Shown: positions 1 through 11,939, numbered from the stretch's first letter. The stretch: DNA of 64,000 nucleotides from Acheta domesticus (GCA_031308135.1 JAHLJT010004567.1:35750792-35814791), one strand, 5' to 3'. Program-made: numbers and translations. The notes: generated by a model not told the origin, from the sequence alone.

Positions 1-458
1 TGCATCCAGCATTACTCGTTTAACCCACTATCCCAACAGTATTCTTCCCGTTCAACAAAAGCATTGATGGATTCTGGGAGGCTAGCTAAAGGCCGCCCAT
101 TCCCTGCCCTCCCCGTGCCGTCCCGTCGCGCGCTCCACGCCGCACTCCCACCCACCCACCCACCCACCCACTCGCGCCGCTTCCCGCTGCTAATTGACCT
201 CGGCGGAGCGGCGCAGAGCGGCGCGGCGCACGGCGACGACGCCCCGGCTTCGGCGGGAAATGTTATTAATTAGCAATTAACTGCTCGTCTTGTATGGCGG
301 CGCCATCCAATTTGCGGATACCGGGCGGCGGCGGCGGCGGCTGGAGTATGGCACAGGCGCGCGTGCACGGCAAAGCCACGCAATTCCTGTTCCCAGCTTC
401 TAAACGGCGAGCGAGTCCTCATAGCCATGACTGACCCGGACAGCGTGTAACGCGATTT
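1..458. other. CpG-rich intergenic segment, no gene seen
   Basis: Bases 90-360 are rich in C, G and CpG and include a short CCCA tetranucleotide run near 148-172 and a GGC run near 325-342. The short ORFs here have no recognisable domain and overlap on both strands. It resembles the other CpG-rich patches in the window. A promoter CpG island is possible, but no gene follows it. Confidence 0.5.
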
Positions 459-1006
459 GGTTGATTGATTATTAGTGATTCCGGGTGCGTCAACTGCTAA
501 GGTCATTAGTCCCGTAATTGTGGTAAATGTTTTTTGCTGGCGGCGATGGCGATGCTCTTTCCCAGCTGGATGTCGAGATCCAGCACCGACCTATCGTCGC
601 TCAACGGGGTTTTCGCCAACCAGGTATCTCTCACCAGCGCGGCATGGCCCCAGCCGGGACAATTCTCTAAGCTCCCGACCGGGCTTCCGGCATATGTGGT
701 AGTGTAGTGCATGTTGGAGTGTGTGTAAGTAAGGGGTGAGTATAGGATAATAAAGAGGAAGGAAAGATCGCGCGCGGTCCGTGGCCTATTTGTTAGAATA
801 CTGCTCCGGCATTCACCTGGTGTTGATCGGAGAAACTTCGGAAAACTACCGATCAGAACAGCCGGCCGCTAGAATTCTCCTCCAGACAGCGACAGAACTC
901 GACCCATCTATGTAGCTAGTGTCGAAAAGCCTGCCATCGTCGGGTCTCGGGCCTCCCGATCCGGGGAACTGCAGTGACATTGATACCTTGTGACACCTCT
1001 CCAGGT
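459..1006 (-). mobile_element. tRNA-derived SINE, copy 1, near full length
   Basis: Read on the minus strand, the copy starts with a tRNA-like head near 1000-930, with a degenerate pol III B-box just upstream of 'gacgatggcagg'. A body of about 500 bp follows with the conserved blocks CTAGCGGCCGGCTGTTC and CGCGCGATCTTTCCTTCCTC. It ends with the family's 3' signature GGGACTAATGACCTTAGCAG and a short AATC-type tail at 459-475. The same layout recurs near 3367, 7784, 26926 and 47933, which defines the family. SINEs are copied by a partner LINE's enzyme, so no protein is expected. Short ORFs across it are incidental. Element boundaries are approximate because I see no target duplication. Confidence 0.8.
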
Positions 1007-2404
1007 AGTACGATTAGAACGCATATTATTCTGGCATCGCGGATAAATTTCCCAGCAAACCAGGTTCCGGCGCGGAAACACCCTTCAATATGCAACGATA
1101 GGTCTCACCATATATAGGGATGAAACGCTCTAGCAGTCCGTAAATATGTCACTGTATTTCGTAGTCCGCAAATATTTCATTGTATTAGTACAAGGTTAGG
1201 GGCCTTGCTATTTTCTCTATATACTTTGACCAGCCGCAAATTCTAAGCAATTCGATGTTTGTGCGCTTGCAGCATCGCCGTGTGTATGTGTGTGTGGGGT
1301 ACAACATTTTGGTGTAAGAGAGGGTACATTTTGCGCAACCAATAAATGAGTCATAAGCCCGCAACAAGAAGGTTACAGAAGTTATTAGTTCTTTATCATG
1401 TAGATTTAAAAGTAATTTACGAAATTGAAAGCAAAAATATTTCAAAGTAATGAAGAGGCAAGTTTTGTCGAACGAAAATTTAAAGAACATTAACTCTATG
1501 CTCAATTCAATTAATTCTGCTCAAGTACAAAGAATAAAAGTTGTGAATCTAAAGAGCAAATGAACTGACCTTTTACCTACAGAATCATTCAGAATAAATT
1601 CATGGTCAAATTCAAGTTTTATCGAAATGAAATTGATTATAGAGAATGTGTTAGGTCCCATTTCATTCAACTTCTTCAGTCTTCACTTAATGAAATTAAA
1701 AACATTAAAGCTGACTCAAAATCTGCAGGCCAGAATAAACGCAACAATAAATACAAGCATTTTGAGGCATGTAGGAGGTCGATGAATTTCACCTTTGTCA
1801 CTGAACAGGTGGTGGAAAATCTCATGTAACGAAGTTACAAACGTGATATATTTTACATAGCGCTCCTGATTGATGATAAACCTATCCCGAACTGGTGATT
1901 GATTGGGAACTCATCCGAATTGGTGTTCAAGTCCTTCAACTCTCGGAGGAAGACCTGCCAAAGGGCAACAACAATACAGAATTTTATCTTTGTTGTTGAG
2001 CTTTGACAGAACGCAGAAACGGGCACGCTAGCTTCAAACGCATCAAACCCCTGATGGTCTTCAGATCGAAAAATGTTTGTAGTTAATGCTGAAAAATTAA
2101 GGGAAAAATTCAAAATCGACGTTGCTAGTTGATATAGACCTATGATAGTATGTGTTCCTACCTAACATCACAAAATGATCAGCAACCTACCAATCAGGGT
2201 CCCCCTTAAAAATATCACGTATTTGAATTCTTTATATGATATTTCCAATAAACGTTCATTGGCAAAAGTGATATCCCAACCCCTAAATGCTCTAGAAGTT
2301 GACATTTATTCTGAACCTCGTACACAATTTTGCCAAAATGTGGTCCCTCTTTCTGTACGATAATTTTAGTTCATACCGTGATATGTTTTAATACAAAGAC
2401 TGTA
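1007..2404. other. AT-rich intergenic DNA, nothing recognised
   Basis: Mostly AT-rich unique-looking sequence. A short GT-rich stretch lies near 1277-1298. Short ORFs at 1185-1505, 1602-1829 and 1853-2113 have no recognisable motif, no compositional signature of coding DNA and no splice context that I can support. Confidence 0.5.
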
Positions 2405-2635
2405 GAGCGATTTTTCTAACTCTGCCCCTCAAGCCCCTATGGCCATCATGGAATATCACACGGCATTACGCGTCCTTCTCCCTCGTGTCGCTAGAAGTTG
2501 CATGATCGCAAGCACTGTTTGATACGGTCGCGATCATGCGATATCTGGCGGCACGACTGAGAACGTTGCGAAATACCGTGACATATTCCATCTTGAAGAC
2601 TAGCCTTGAGGGGCAAAGTTAGAAAAATCGCAGTG
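2405..2635. mobile_element. Palindromic Tc1/mariner-like MITE, copy 1
   Basis: The two halves are imperfect inverted repeats over almost the whole length. The left end reads GCGATTTTTCTAACTCTGCC and the reverse complement of the right end reads GCGATTTTTCTAACTTTGCC. A second copy of the same palindrome lies at 5069-5301. TA dinucleotides flank the ends (2403-2404 and 2636-2637), and the other copy's termini begin with CAGTGC. A TA target and CAGTG-type ends fit Tc1/mariner non-autonomous elements. There is no coding capacity. The left end of this copy looks slightly eroded. Confidence 0.65.
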
Positions 2636-2765
2636 TATATGTAAACCTTCACTTCAAGTTTCTTTTAATCTTTGAGAAATTAAATCATAATTTTTGTATG
2701 GGATAGGGGAAGGGGCTGACCGTCAGTAGTGTCTTAGCTGCAAAGAGGTATTCAAGTGAACAGTT

Positions 2766-3017
2766 ATGAATCTCGCCGGCGCTGCGGGGCGCCCGATGGG
2801 CCTGGCAGGCCGGCGGCGCAGGGCGGCGCTAGCGCATGGGCGGGCGCGCCCTTCGCTCGCGCAGAGATTCAGCCCTTTGCCTGAGAGACCCAGCAAATTG
2901 CAGATTACGCGCCGCGCGCCGCCCCGTCCTCCCCCCCCTATCGCCCTGCTGCGTGCTCCATTGGATCGCGTGGCGCCACCCGGAATGATGCGGCCGCCGA
3001 CGGGTGCCGCTGCGGCG
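2766..3017. other. CpG-rich flank of the 12-bp minisatellite
   Basis: GC-rich, CpG-dense sequence of about 250 bp lies directly left of the G-rich array, in sharp contrast to the AT-rich DNA before 2760. The ORFs over it run straight into the repeat array in several frames and have no recognisable domain. Confidence 0.5.
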
Positions 3018-3292
3018 GCGACGGGGGCGGGACGGGGGCGGCGACGGGGGCGGCGACGGGGGCGGCGACGGGGGCGGCGACGGGGGCGGCGACGGGGGCG
3101 GCGACGGGGGCGGCGACGGGGGCGGCGACGGGGGGCGGCGACGGGGGCGGCGACGGGGGCGGCGACGGGGGCGGCGACGGGGGCGGCGACGGGGGCGGCG
3201 ACGGGGGCGGCGACGGGGGCGGCGACGGGGGCGGCGACGGGGGCGGCGACGGGGGCGGCGACGGGGGCGGCGACGGGGGCGGCGGCGTGGGC
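3018..3292. repeat. G-rich minisatellite, 12-bp unit
   Basis: About 23 head-to-tail copies of GACGGGGGCGGC, nearly perfect, with one unit carrying an extra G near 3130. The unit is a multiple of three and contains no stop codon in any of the six frames, so it produces spurious Arg/Gly-rich, Pro-rich and Ala/Thr-rich ORFs on both strands. Regularly spaced G runs on the plus strand make G-quadruplex formation plausible. Confidence 0.95.
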
Positions 3293-3366
3293 GTCGCCGG
3301 GCGGTGAGGAACGGCACGGGAGGTGCAGAAGACCGCGCGGGGCGGAGCGGGGAGAAGAGAGAAAAA

Positions 3367-3920
3367 CGCTGATTGATTCCTTGTTAGTGATACCGAGCGC
3401 GTCAACTACTACGGTCACTAGTCACGTAAGTGTAGTACATGTTTTCCACGGGAGATGGCGCTGGTCTTCCCCCGCTGGATGGCGAGATCCTGCGCCGAAC
3501 TGCTGTCGGCTAGCGATGTTTTTTCCCACCAGGTACCTTTCACCTGCGACGCAGCACCGACTCAGGCGGGACAATCTCTAAGCTCCCGACCGATCTCGCG
3601 GTGTGTGTGAAAGTGTAGTGCATGTTAGAGTGTGTAAGGGGTGAGTATAGAACAAGGAAGAGGGAGGAAAGATCGCGCGCGGTCCATTGCCCGTTTGTTA
3701 GGGTACTGCTCCGGCATTTGTCAGGTGTTGATCGGGGAAACCACCAAAACTGTCGATCATAGTACTCGGCCGCCCGAATTCTCCTTCAAACAGCGACTAA
3801 ATTCGAGCTAGCTGAAAAGCTAGTGTCGAAAATCCTGCCGCCGTCGGGACCCGAACCTAGGACCTCCCAGACGCACTGCAGAGACATCCGTTGATGACCT
3901 GAGACATTTCTCCGGGTATG
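3367..3920 (-). mobile_element. tRNA-derived SINE, copy 2, near full length
   Basis: Same family as the copy at 459. On the minus strand the tRNA-like head includes a clear B-box (GGTTCGGGTCC, near 3850-3860). The body follows, and the 3' signature with its tail lies at 3367-3425. It sits immediately right of the 12-bp minisatellite, with about 75 bp between them. Confidence 0.8.
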
Positions 3921-4215
3921 CGAGAGGAGGCGGTGTGGGTGGAGAGGCGATACGTTGTGGGTGGCGCGGAAGGTGTGGCGCGGAGGGTGTGGTGGTGGTG
4001 GTGGACCGGAGAATGTGGCGCGGTAGGGAGTGCGGAGACTGTGGCGTGGCTGGGAGGGGGGATGAGGTGCGACCAGGTGAGGTGCAAGGCCAGCGCGGAG
4101 ATATTTGGGGTGGTAGTGGGAGGTTGGGAGCACAGGGCGTGAGAGGGCCGGGAGAGGAGAGGGATGAGGGACGGTGTCTGGCGGGGAACAACGACACCGC
4201 GAGGGTGCAGGGTCA
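3905..4215. repeat. G/T-rich low-complexity tract
   Basis: Strongly strand-asymmetric sequence, rich in GGTG, GTGG and GGAG words on the plus strand, including a (GTG)n run near 3990-4003. Several overlapping ORFs cross it on both strands, as expected for low-complexity sequence, and none has a recognisable domain. Confidence 0.6.
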
Positions 4216-4789
4216 CCTAATCACTCACCGACCGTCAAAGATTTTCTGGGACCGCTGCTCTGCAAGACAAACAAGAATCGTTTCCAAAAGAAGAATCATA
4301 GAAAACACGAGTTATTTTGTTGCCGCCATTACATTGCTAGAGCAATTCAAGGCCATTTCTAAATTCTGGATCCACCTTATATTTTAACTCTTTTGTGAAC
4401 TGGACAGAAAAGTGAAACATGAAATGTTAGAAGTTGGACTGCAAGGGTCAAGCACCTGGAAAGTTGTAGATTTTTTTAGTGATCGCACCTTGGTTGGATA
4501 TAAATATCATTTATTTTCTTATTTGTATTAAAATCCATTTTCAACAGTGATATGTATAACATCAAGTGGTACCACGCAATACGAAGTGGTAATAGTTTCA
4601 TCTTGACATCCAGAGATACATGCCGATCACTTTACCAATTCAGAATAAACATCACATCTCCATTTCCCTCGTGCGTGAAGTCTTATCCTCGGTGATAACA
4701 ACATAACAGAGGTTGAAATTCCGTATGAAAATGCAGGTGATCTGGTGAATGACGGTCACTATTCCTATAAACTTGTTCATAGGACTTGT
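4216..4789. other. AT-rich intergenic DNA, nothing recognised
   Basis: No gene, repeat family or RNA gene that I can identify. Confidence 0.5.
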
Positions 4790-5056
4790 TTCATAGGACT
4801 TGTTCATAAACTTGTTTCCTACCCGCCTCACTCCTGTCCTCTTCATCTCGCTCCTTTTCACCAGCCCTGCCCCAATTTGCTTCCCCCCTCCCCATTCTCC
4901 CCGCCAAGCTCTGTTCAATCTGCTCCATCCCTCCCCTCTCTTCACATTTCCTTGCCCAACCCTTCCTCGTTCCAGTCCTGCTCCGTACCACGTAGCCCTG
5001 TCTCGCCCAGCCTTACCAGCCCTCGATTCGATTGTGCTGCTGCCCGCACCGCCACA
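4790..5056. repeat. Pyrimidine-rich low-complexity tract
   Basis: About 270 bp dominated by C and T on the plus strand, without a fixed repeat unit. Its composition mirrors the purine-rich tract at 63220-63860 read on the other strand. The Pro/Ser-rich ORFs that cover it are compositional artefacts. Confidence 0.6.
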
Positions 5057-5068
5057 ACAAAACACCTA

Positions 5069-5301
5069 CAGTGCAATCTATATAACTTGCCCCTCAAGAC
5101 CCTTCTTCACGATGGAAAATGTCATGGAATTTCGCGTCTTTCTCAGTCGTGCCGCTACATATCACATGATCTCGATCGTATCAAGCAGTGTTTGCTATCG
5201 CGCAACACCTAGCGGGACGAGCGAGAAATGACGCGAAATGCCTTGTGATGTTCCTTCGTGGCCATAGGCGCTTGAGGGACAGAGTTATAAAATTCGCACT
5301 A
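5069..5301. mobile_element. Palindromic Tc1/mariner-like MITE, copy 2
   Basis: Second copy of the palindrome at 2405-2635, about 233 bp long. Its ends begin CAGTGCAAT (left) and TAGTGCGAATTTT (right, reverse complement). Each end is flanked by TA (5067-5068 and 5302-5303). Both arms carry a CCCTCAAG-type block, as in copy 1. The TA duplication and ends support a Tc1/mariner-mobilised MITE. Confidence 0.7.
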
Positions 5302-6394
5302 TAAAACATACATGTATTGTCTGTTGAATTAAACCAAACCGGGAGAAAAGCAAATCCCTATATTATAACGCAGCCATTCGTATCCATGTAAAAGTAGTAT
5401 TTGTGCAAAAGTTCAATAAATTTGCTCTATGCGTTTCACAGTTAAAATATACAACAAACATCGCGCTAATATAATAGATGATTTAAAAAGTAGCCAGATT
5501 CTATATCTATTTTTAATGAGATGTACTGTCTATTTACAATCAGCTTTACATTTCATAGATTTTGTTTGTTTGTCTTCGAATGGCAATTAATAATTACGAG
5601 ATATAGTGCTTTATCTACATTTGTCTCATTTTATTTGGGAAAGGGATTGAAATACAAGTATATTTCTGCACGTAGAGATGAATAATGTCATAAAATATGT
5701 TGAATGAATTTTATTTTAAAGCTCTTTACCTGGACCAAAAATAAAATGACAAACTGGCACAACACGAGAATGCGCACTTTTTAAAGGCGGTTCACTCAAT
5801 AACAGTCGTGTCTGCTTTTCCACAGTAGCAAAACAAGCTTCACACGTGGTGTGAAATTAAATAACCGTATTGTTCAGTTCAAGGACCAAATATTCGAAAA
5901 CACTTTCCATCATATGAGCGAAAACATCTAGTTACACTTCTGATGCACCTAAATATAATTTCTAAAATGGAATATTTACAACTTTTTTCGCTAACTTTAT
6001 TCTTACTCGTTAATTCGGAAAGAGCAGGGAACAAACAAAAAACACAACGATCGTTTGTGTTCGTATAAAAAGATTAATTCAAATTTCTAGTCCAGTGCAT
6101 TTTACAAAAAAGTGCACGTAATTTTACGGACGAGAGAGAACGCTGAGAATAGAAAGCAAACGACACTACTTATTCCGTCATTCTAAAGCAACATGGATTT
6201 AAAAGCGCTTTAGAGTACAAAAATTATACAGTTTGACATTACTTTCAAGTTCTTTTGATATTAAATTTCAAGTGAGGAAATTTTAGTCGATCACTTTGAG
6301 TACCGCAAATTTGCTCTCTTTCGCACAGACCCAGCAGCATTGCAACACGTCGCTAGAGATCCACTACTTAACTATGTTCGCGCATATTTGATTA
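5302..6394. other. AT-rich intergenic DNA, nothing recognised
   Basis: No coding region, repeat array or RNA gene seen. No ORF longer than 60 codons with a recognisable motif. Confidence 0.5.
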
Positions 6395-6890
6395 ATGATC
6401 GATGGTTTTGTACTTACGGATGCGACAACTGCTATAGACATTAGTCCCGTACGTGTAGAGCATATTACTCGAATATCCCGGGAGGTGGCAGTGTTCCTCA
6501 CCTGCTGAAACTTGAGATCCGGCGTCGACCTACACCAATTTGAGAGGTTCCTTCTTTCCTTGTTTTTCATGAACTTCAGGTATTACGTTCTCATAGTTTG
6601 TTTTCAAATAATTGTTGTATCACTAACTACTCATTTGTATCCTATACTATTTTTGTCGACATACTTGTTTACTTTACTATTTATATGTGGTTAGGTGGAA
6701 GAGCGAATCTGATAGCGCAAGCCTCGCCATATCAATGAAGCCATTACTTTTTTTTGTATCTCGGCCAGTGGGGCCAAGCGGGGACAAGCTCTACACCACC
6801 CTACTAGCCTCCTGTCGCGTGTGTTGGTGCGCTACCCATCAGAGTAGCCGGCCGCCAAAATTCTCATTCAGACAGTAGCTGAATTCAACC
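6395..6890 (-). mobile_element. tRNA-derived SINE, copy 3, interrupted by a LINE-like fragment
   Basis: The SINE's 3' signature (TGACGCG-type block and CATTAGTCCCGTA on the plus strand) is at about 6410-6460. The body continues to about 6540 and resumes at about 6765-6890 with the conserved AGCCGGCCGCCAAAATTCTC block. Between the parts is an unrelated AT-rich stretch that ends in a LINE-3'UTR-like segment. The copy is older and more diverged than those at 459 and 7784. Confidence 0.65.
6541..6750 (+). mobile_element. Possible 5'-truncated LINE 3' end inside the SINE
   Basis: The segment interrupts the SINE. It ends with a 'taggtggaagagcg...agcgcaagcctcgccat' pattern, which I recall as typical of the 3' untranslated ends of arthropod LINEs of the CR1/Jockey superfamily. 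No reverse transcriptase coding sequence remains and no target duplication was found. This is inference from recalled 3' end motifs. Confidence 0.35.
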
Positions 6891-7340
6891 TAGGGTGAGG
6901 AGTTAGCTTTCTGGCCTCTGAACCCATAGTGCGCGGGTTCGATCCCCGCCAAGGTGCGTGGACTTTTGAAGGGCGGAAAATTCCGAGATCTCACTTTCTC
7001 CCAGTCAGATAGCTCGAATATAGTTAACTGATACGGACATCTGGCGAAGAAAATGAGAGTCAAATCCCAGGCGCACCAGGGGACCTGCTCGATCAGGTCT
7101 CCAGATCCGCGTCTGAGGTAGGCTTCCAAGGAATCCTGGGTCGAAAACTTCGGTGCGGCAGTCTGTCTAAATGGCCATTTTCCAGTCTCCCCCCTTGGAA
7201 AATCCCATACGCCAAACAAACTAGTGCCGAAAATCCGTCCCCTCCGAGACGCGACCGCCAAAGACCTCAGAGACGCTGCAGAGGCACCAAGTGCTCTGAG
7301 GCACCTCAGCGGCTATACGTCCTCGAGCGAACCGCAGTTC
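6891..7340 (+). mobile_element. Possible second tRNA-headed repeat
   Basis: At 6897-6953 the plus strand has an A-box-like segment (GAGTTAGCTTTCTGG) followed about 30 bp later by a good B-box, GGGTTCGATCCCC. This is a pol III promoter layout in the opposite orientation to the adjoining SINE. The downstream 400 bp is moderately GC-rich and not repeated elsewhere in this window that I can see. It lacks a full tRNA cloverleaf with an acceptor stem, so I call it a tRNA-derived repeat head and not a tRNA gene. Confidence 0.4.
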
Positions 7341-7783
7341 TGCAGGGTGGTGGGGCGTGCACGTGGTCGAGAGCTGCGAGGCGACAGTGGCCGCGCGCGT
7401 CGAGTAGCGCCGTTTCCAGCGACCGCCACTTGCAGCGCTGGGGCAGCGCGCTCCAGTTCCTGCGATAAGCCCCAAAGGGAAGTTTCAACGACTATTGCTT
7501 GTGAAGCTGCGCATGGGATGAAGGACGGAGCGCTGGATTCCTCGATCTCTGGGTAGATTCAATTGGCAGATAATTCAAAAGCTTATTTCCAAAGTTACAC
7601 ATCTCCACTTCCAATTGTCTCCTAGTTTTACTATACTTAAGACGCTTCTCCATCACGCTGTCAAATACTGTGTTGAAATATGGCGTTACATGTAAATTAA
7701 GCGGTAACCAAAAACTGTTGAATCCTATCTTGAACTAGGGGGCTAAATTTAAATACTTCCCATTCCTGAAACATTGTATTTTT
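7341..7783. other. CpG-rich then AT-rich intergenic DNA
   Basis: 7341-7560 is moderately CpG-rich and 7561-7783 is AT-rich. Short ORFs near 7224-7556 overlap on both strands and show no recognisable domain. Confidence 0.4.
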
Positions 7784-8335
7784 GGGATAGATTGATTTAT
7801 TACTGATGATTCCCAGCGCGTCAACTGATAAGGTCATTAGTTCGTAATGAAGTACATTTATTTTTTCTCGGGAGGTGGCGGGCATCTAGTCCCGCTGGAT
7901 GGCGAGATACGGCGCTGACCTACCATCGGCTAGCGGGGTTTTCTCAACCAGGTATCTCCCACCACGAAAGCACCACCCTAGCTGGGACAAGCCCTAAGCT
8001 CCCGACCGACCTCCGGCATGTGTGGTAGTGTAGTGCAATTTAGTGTAAGTGTAAGTAAGGGGTGAGGATTGGACAAGGAAGTGGAAGGAAAGATCGTTCG
8101 CGGTCCTCGGCGCGTTTGTTAGGATACTGCTCCGACATTCACCTGGTATTATCGGAGAAACCACGGAAAACTACCGATCAGAGCAGCCGGCCGCTAGAAT
8201 TCTCCTCCAGACAGCGACAGAACTTGACCTAGCTATGTAGCTAGTGTCGAAAATCCTGTCCACCATCAGGACTCGAGGCCCAGGACCTCTCGGTCAGAGG
8301 CACTGCGGTGACCAAGCCCTGAGCCACCCTTGGTG
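7784..8335 (-). mobile_element. tRNA-derived SINE, copy 4, near full length
   Basis: One of the best copies. On the minus strand it has an A-box-like TGGCTCAGGGCTTGG near 8325, a degenerate B-box near 8268 and GACCGAGAGGTCCTGGG between them. The full body follows, ending in the 3' signature and tail at 7784-7860. This copy best shows that the 5' head derives from a tRNA-like pol III promoter. Confidence 0.85.
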
Positions 8336-9338
8336 ATGCATCATTTAGTAAATAAGTTCTGCAATCAGAGCCCCCGCGGTGATCCGCTACAGCAGAGCGA
8401 CTCGCCTTTCATTACCGCGCCCGAACGCTTCCTCTCCAACTGGGCTGACTCAGAAGCTGTGGGAGACAGCGATGGACCCGCAGATAAGTGTCATCTGCCA
8501 TGAGCAATCATATATGGTCATCCACTTGAGCAGTCATGGAATAATGAACGGAGCGCTTGTGCGTTCGCCTCTGGAAATCGGGGTTAAGTTACCGGGAAAT
8601 TCCGTGTATCATGAGTGTATCTTGGTTGTTCTTTTCTCTCATTTCCGTCTTTCATCCAAATAAGAGCTCCACCATCACTACTACCAGTGTCATCCGTCAC
8701 ATCATTTATTACGTAGCTTCCATACGTATAACTCAAAGTGATTCAGGAACTTCAAACTTCTTGTTGAATATCCTCTGCTACCTGCTGAGGCTGTGAAGAA
8801 GAGCTCGACAGCTATTTTTTAAATTTTATTCAGTTAATTCTAATTCGATGCACGATCATTACGGGCGATGCAGCAATCTGTTCGATCTTTACCTCTTTAG
8901 TCTTATGCAAAGATGGCTGACATGACCTACATCGAAGATAAATAACGATTGAACAATTATATAACAAGATAATGAAATAGTAATGTTTGGAGAATAGAAT
9001 GCACATTGCTCAACAAAATAATATTGTACTGAACTAGCATGTTCGCAAACTTCACTATTGGATATAATTTTCACTGATGAGTTAACTTTACGCTATCTAT
9101 TAAGAGGTCTTTTGCGATTTTCCTAACACCTTATTTTTCAAACGAAAAAGCATGCTCCAACGTAACATATAAGCCTGAAAATTAACATGCCCTATTTTTC
9201 GCGATTGGAAATTTTCATATTTTGTAGTATATATTTAACATTGGTCTCGAAACTTTAGTTTGATTGTTAAAGTTGTATTAAAACCTTTATCTAGATCAAG
9301 CCGTTTATTGTTCTATCGCACGTGCAAGTAGAAAGCTT
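8336..9338. other. AT-rich intergenic DNA, nothing recognised
   Basis: The short ORFs at 8379-8663 and 8557-8796 overlap in different frames and have no recognisable motif. No repeats identified. Confidence 0.5.
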
Positions 9339-9870
9339 TTAAGAGTATTTTATCTTCTTTACTCCACAACAAAATCCTCTTGCATAATCGCAGTTCACAA
9401 AAGATCGAGACGCACGATGCACATCGAAAAGTTCCCCGCCAGTTTCATTGGAAAAACTCGAGATAGCCTGCGTATTATCAGAGCAGGGTGAAACATTTCC
9501 CTCTTGTTTACGGCGTCGGGGGGCCCACGTGACAGAAATGGCGTCACGTGCCTTCGTGGAGCGGGCGAAGGCACGTCTGCTGTGGTGGCACGCCTGCGAA
9601 GGGCGCTCCTCCGGGGAACCCCCTCGAATTGGATCACCCCTTCGGAAGCTCCGCCTGGGCATTAGAATGAATTTTAAAGCGCTAAGTCTGGGGGAGGATG
9701 CAATGAAGGGGTGGGGCAGAGCATACAGGGGCCGTCGGCCGCTTTGAAAATTTCACGCAAGACGGCCGAGTGACTCGGAAGCGAGCTCATTGCCGATTCG
9801 ATGAAATGGGGCGGGCGGAGGTAGAGAAAAACACGTGGCAATGCGCTTTCCCTGGAAATACATTTAGGAG
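9339..9870. other. CpG-rich island, no gene recognised
   Basis: A GC- and CpG-rich patch in AT-rich surroundings, containing short imperfect hairpins such as the repeated CACGTGCC/GGCACG words near 9520-9590. Overlapping ORFs on both strands lack recognisable domains. A promoter or enhancer island is possible, but the sequence does not show one directly. Confidence 0.4.
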
Positions 9871-11569
9871 TGGAGAAAAACATCGCCGGTATTTTTTACC
9901 ACTTAAGCATTTTAATTATCTCTTCTTAGGCGATTGAAGATTGCATTTTCTGTTGTGTAATTGGAGCAATCATAGATTGCAGAGATTGAAAGTGGGATGC
10001 TTCATGATCATAGGACAGCCAGCTTAAAACAACTTTCCGTTAACCCTTACAAGATCCTCCAAGTAACGGATCGGTACAAATACACCCCACTTTCAACTGT
10101 ACTCCCTCTCATATAGTTAAATATTCTTAAACATGTTTGTCCCGGCTCATTCTGGATAAAATTTGTGCTAAAGAGCATTAGAAATGCGGTTTCTAGTGTC
10201 TGGGCCTTCATAAAATCTTCCAAATTATGTCACAAACTTTTCAACACTAATGTGGATTTATGCTATGGCGAAGTCTCACTATGTATATGCACACCACCCC
10301 ACATGCGTGAGAGATTAAATAAGTGTTCGCATTTATTAAGTCTTGGTTGTAAAAATAAACAAGGATCATAGGAAGAAGTTCTGCAATTTTAAAAATATTT
10401 CTTTTTTGACAGTTTCTGTAGTTGTTTTACGATGATGATCTAAAATCTTCCATTTATCCATGAATTTGGTAATTTATTAATGGATCAGCAACAAGCTACG
10501 TTTAATATTTAATTAAATTAATGAGAAACATTCCTTGAGTAATTATTACATATACCGTCACATTCAACTCTAACAAGATCGACAGTGTAAAAACTGCGCC
10601 TCGGTGTGGATAATTTACCCATTAATTATTTTGCATTAGCATCGAAAAACTTTTGAAATAACTTACACTGCATCTTACCGTCATTATATTGAGTGTTTTA
10701 TCGTATGTCTGTAATATCCAGAATATCTTGATGATTGTCTTGAACTTATTTCGTTAAAGAGTAACTTCAAAAATGTGGCTGACAAAATTTCAGGATATTC
10801 CTGACGATGAAGATTTATTCACAAGCGTTTAATCTCAATTGCTGTCACTTATTGTGGCAAACGTTATTTTTAATATTAGACATTCAAATACAAGATTTAC
10901 GAAATAATATGTGCAAGTATTCATTTCAAGATGAAATTCAAGATACACGAGTTTCTGGCTTATTATCTTTATAATCGTTTTGGTAAAATATATATTAAAA
11001 GAACAAATTAGAAACTGTTACTCACTAACAGAAGTAATACAATTAAAAATATTGACTACGAAAAATTTAACATTTTAAGTTACATTCCTTATTCAAATAC
11101 TATTTTGAAAATAACTACAAAAAGTCATCATTACGGAGCTGGTGTAGCGATGTCTATTTCCTTTCCCTACAAGTACCACGCTATGATGTAATGCGAAATT
11201 ATACAATCATAGCGCTTTGTGCAAGCAGAATTCAATTTCACTGTGCCAATGGCAGATACTTGCCGACTTTTCGTGATAAAAGCATGACGGAAAGAACTGA
11301 ATTATAATGTAAATTTTTCACAGTCATTGTCATCTGCTTCACGAATGTTTACCATCATATTGTCCTTTACTTTGCCAGTTCTATTTCTGTGTTTGTCGCT
11401 GTAGTGTGGAGTAAAACGAAATTGAAGACAAATATGCGCATGGAATTAGAATGATCGTATCGCCGCCACATAAAACTGAAAATTTGCAGCAAAAACTTCT
11501 GAGTTTATTAGCTATTAGCTCTGAGCGAATTATACGTAAAATGCGAGCAATAAAGAGACGATACTTTAA
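9871..11569. other. AT-rich intergenic DNA, nothing recognised
   Basis: Long AT-rich stretch without an identifiable gene, transposon terminus or array. Confidence 0.5.
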
Positions 11570-11659
11570 TTAAACTATGCACGAAAGGGAGAGTAGACAT
11601 GCATGTAGCGCCGCTGATACAGCAGTCTTGTTAATTAGCTTTTCAAATTTTACATCCGC

Positions 11660-11830
11660 GGCCTTAATATTCCATTCCATCTCTCAGTACTGGGATTCAA
11701 ATCCTGATCGTTACAAACTGTGGTTCACTAAACGTATTCACAGCCGAGTTGCTCGACACTCTCCCATTCCCGTTGCACTTACCTACCACTGCGCTAATTG
11801 TGGAAGAAGCCGTGGTAACCAACGATCTAG
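11660..11830 (-). mobile_element. Possible degenerate tRNA-derived repeat
   Basis: On the minus strand an A-box-like TTAGCGCAGTGGTAGG (near 11784-11800) precedes a B-box-like GGATTTGAATCCC (near 11690-11702). The spacing of about 85 bp is too long for a tRNA without an intron, and I see no acceptor stem pairing. The most economical reading is a decayed SINE head or tRNA pseudogene. The overlapping plus-strand ORF at 11577-11939 has no recognisable domain. Confidence 0.3.
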
Positions 11831-11939
11831 AATACTACATAGAATGGCTGACCCTGCGATTTCAACGCTCTTGGTGGACGCTCGACGAACTAGAGCCCGC
11901 CATGTTTTTTGCAGTCAAAACATGAGCGGTGCCTCCTAG

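Noticed and set aside
6897..6953. tRNA gene on the plus strand
   Set aside because: A good B-box and a passable A-box are present, but no paired acceptor stem or full cloverleaf could be seen. It adjoins SINE sequence, so it is treated as a repeat head.
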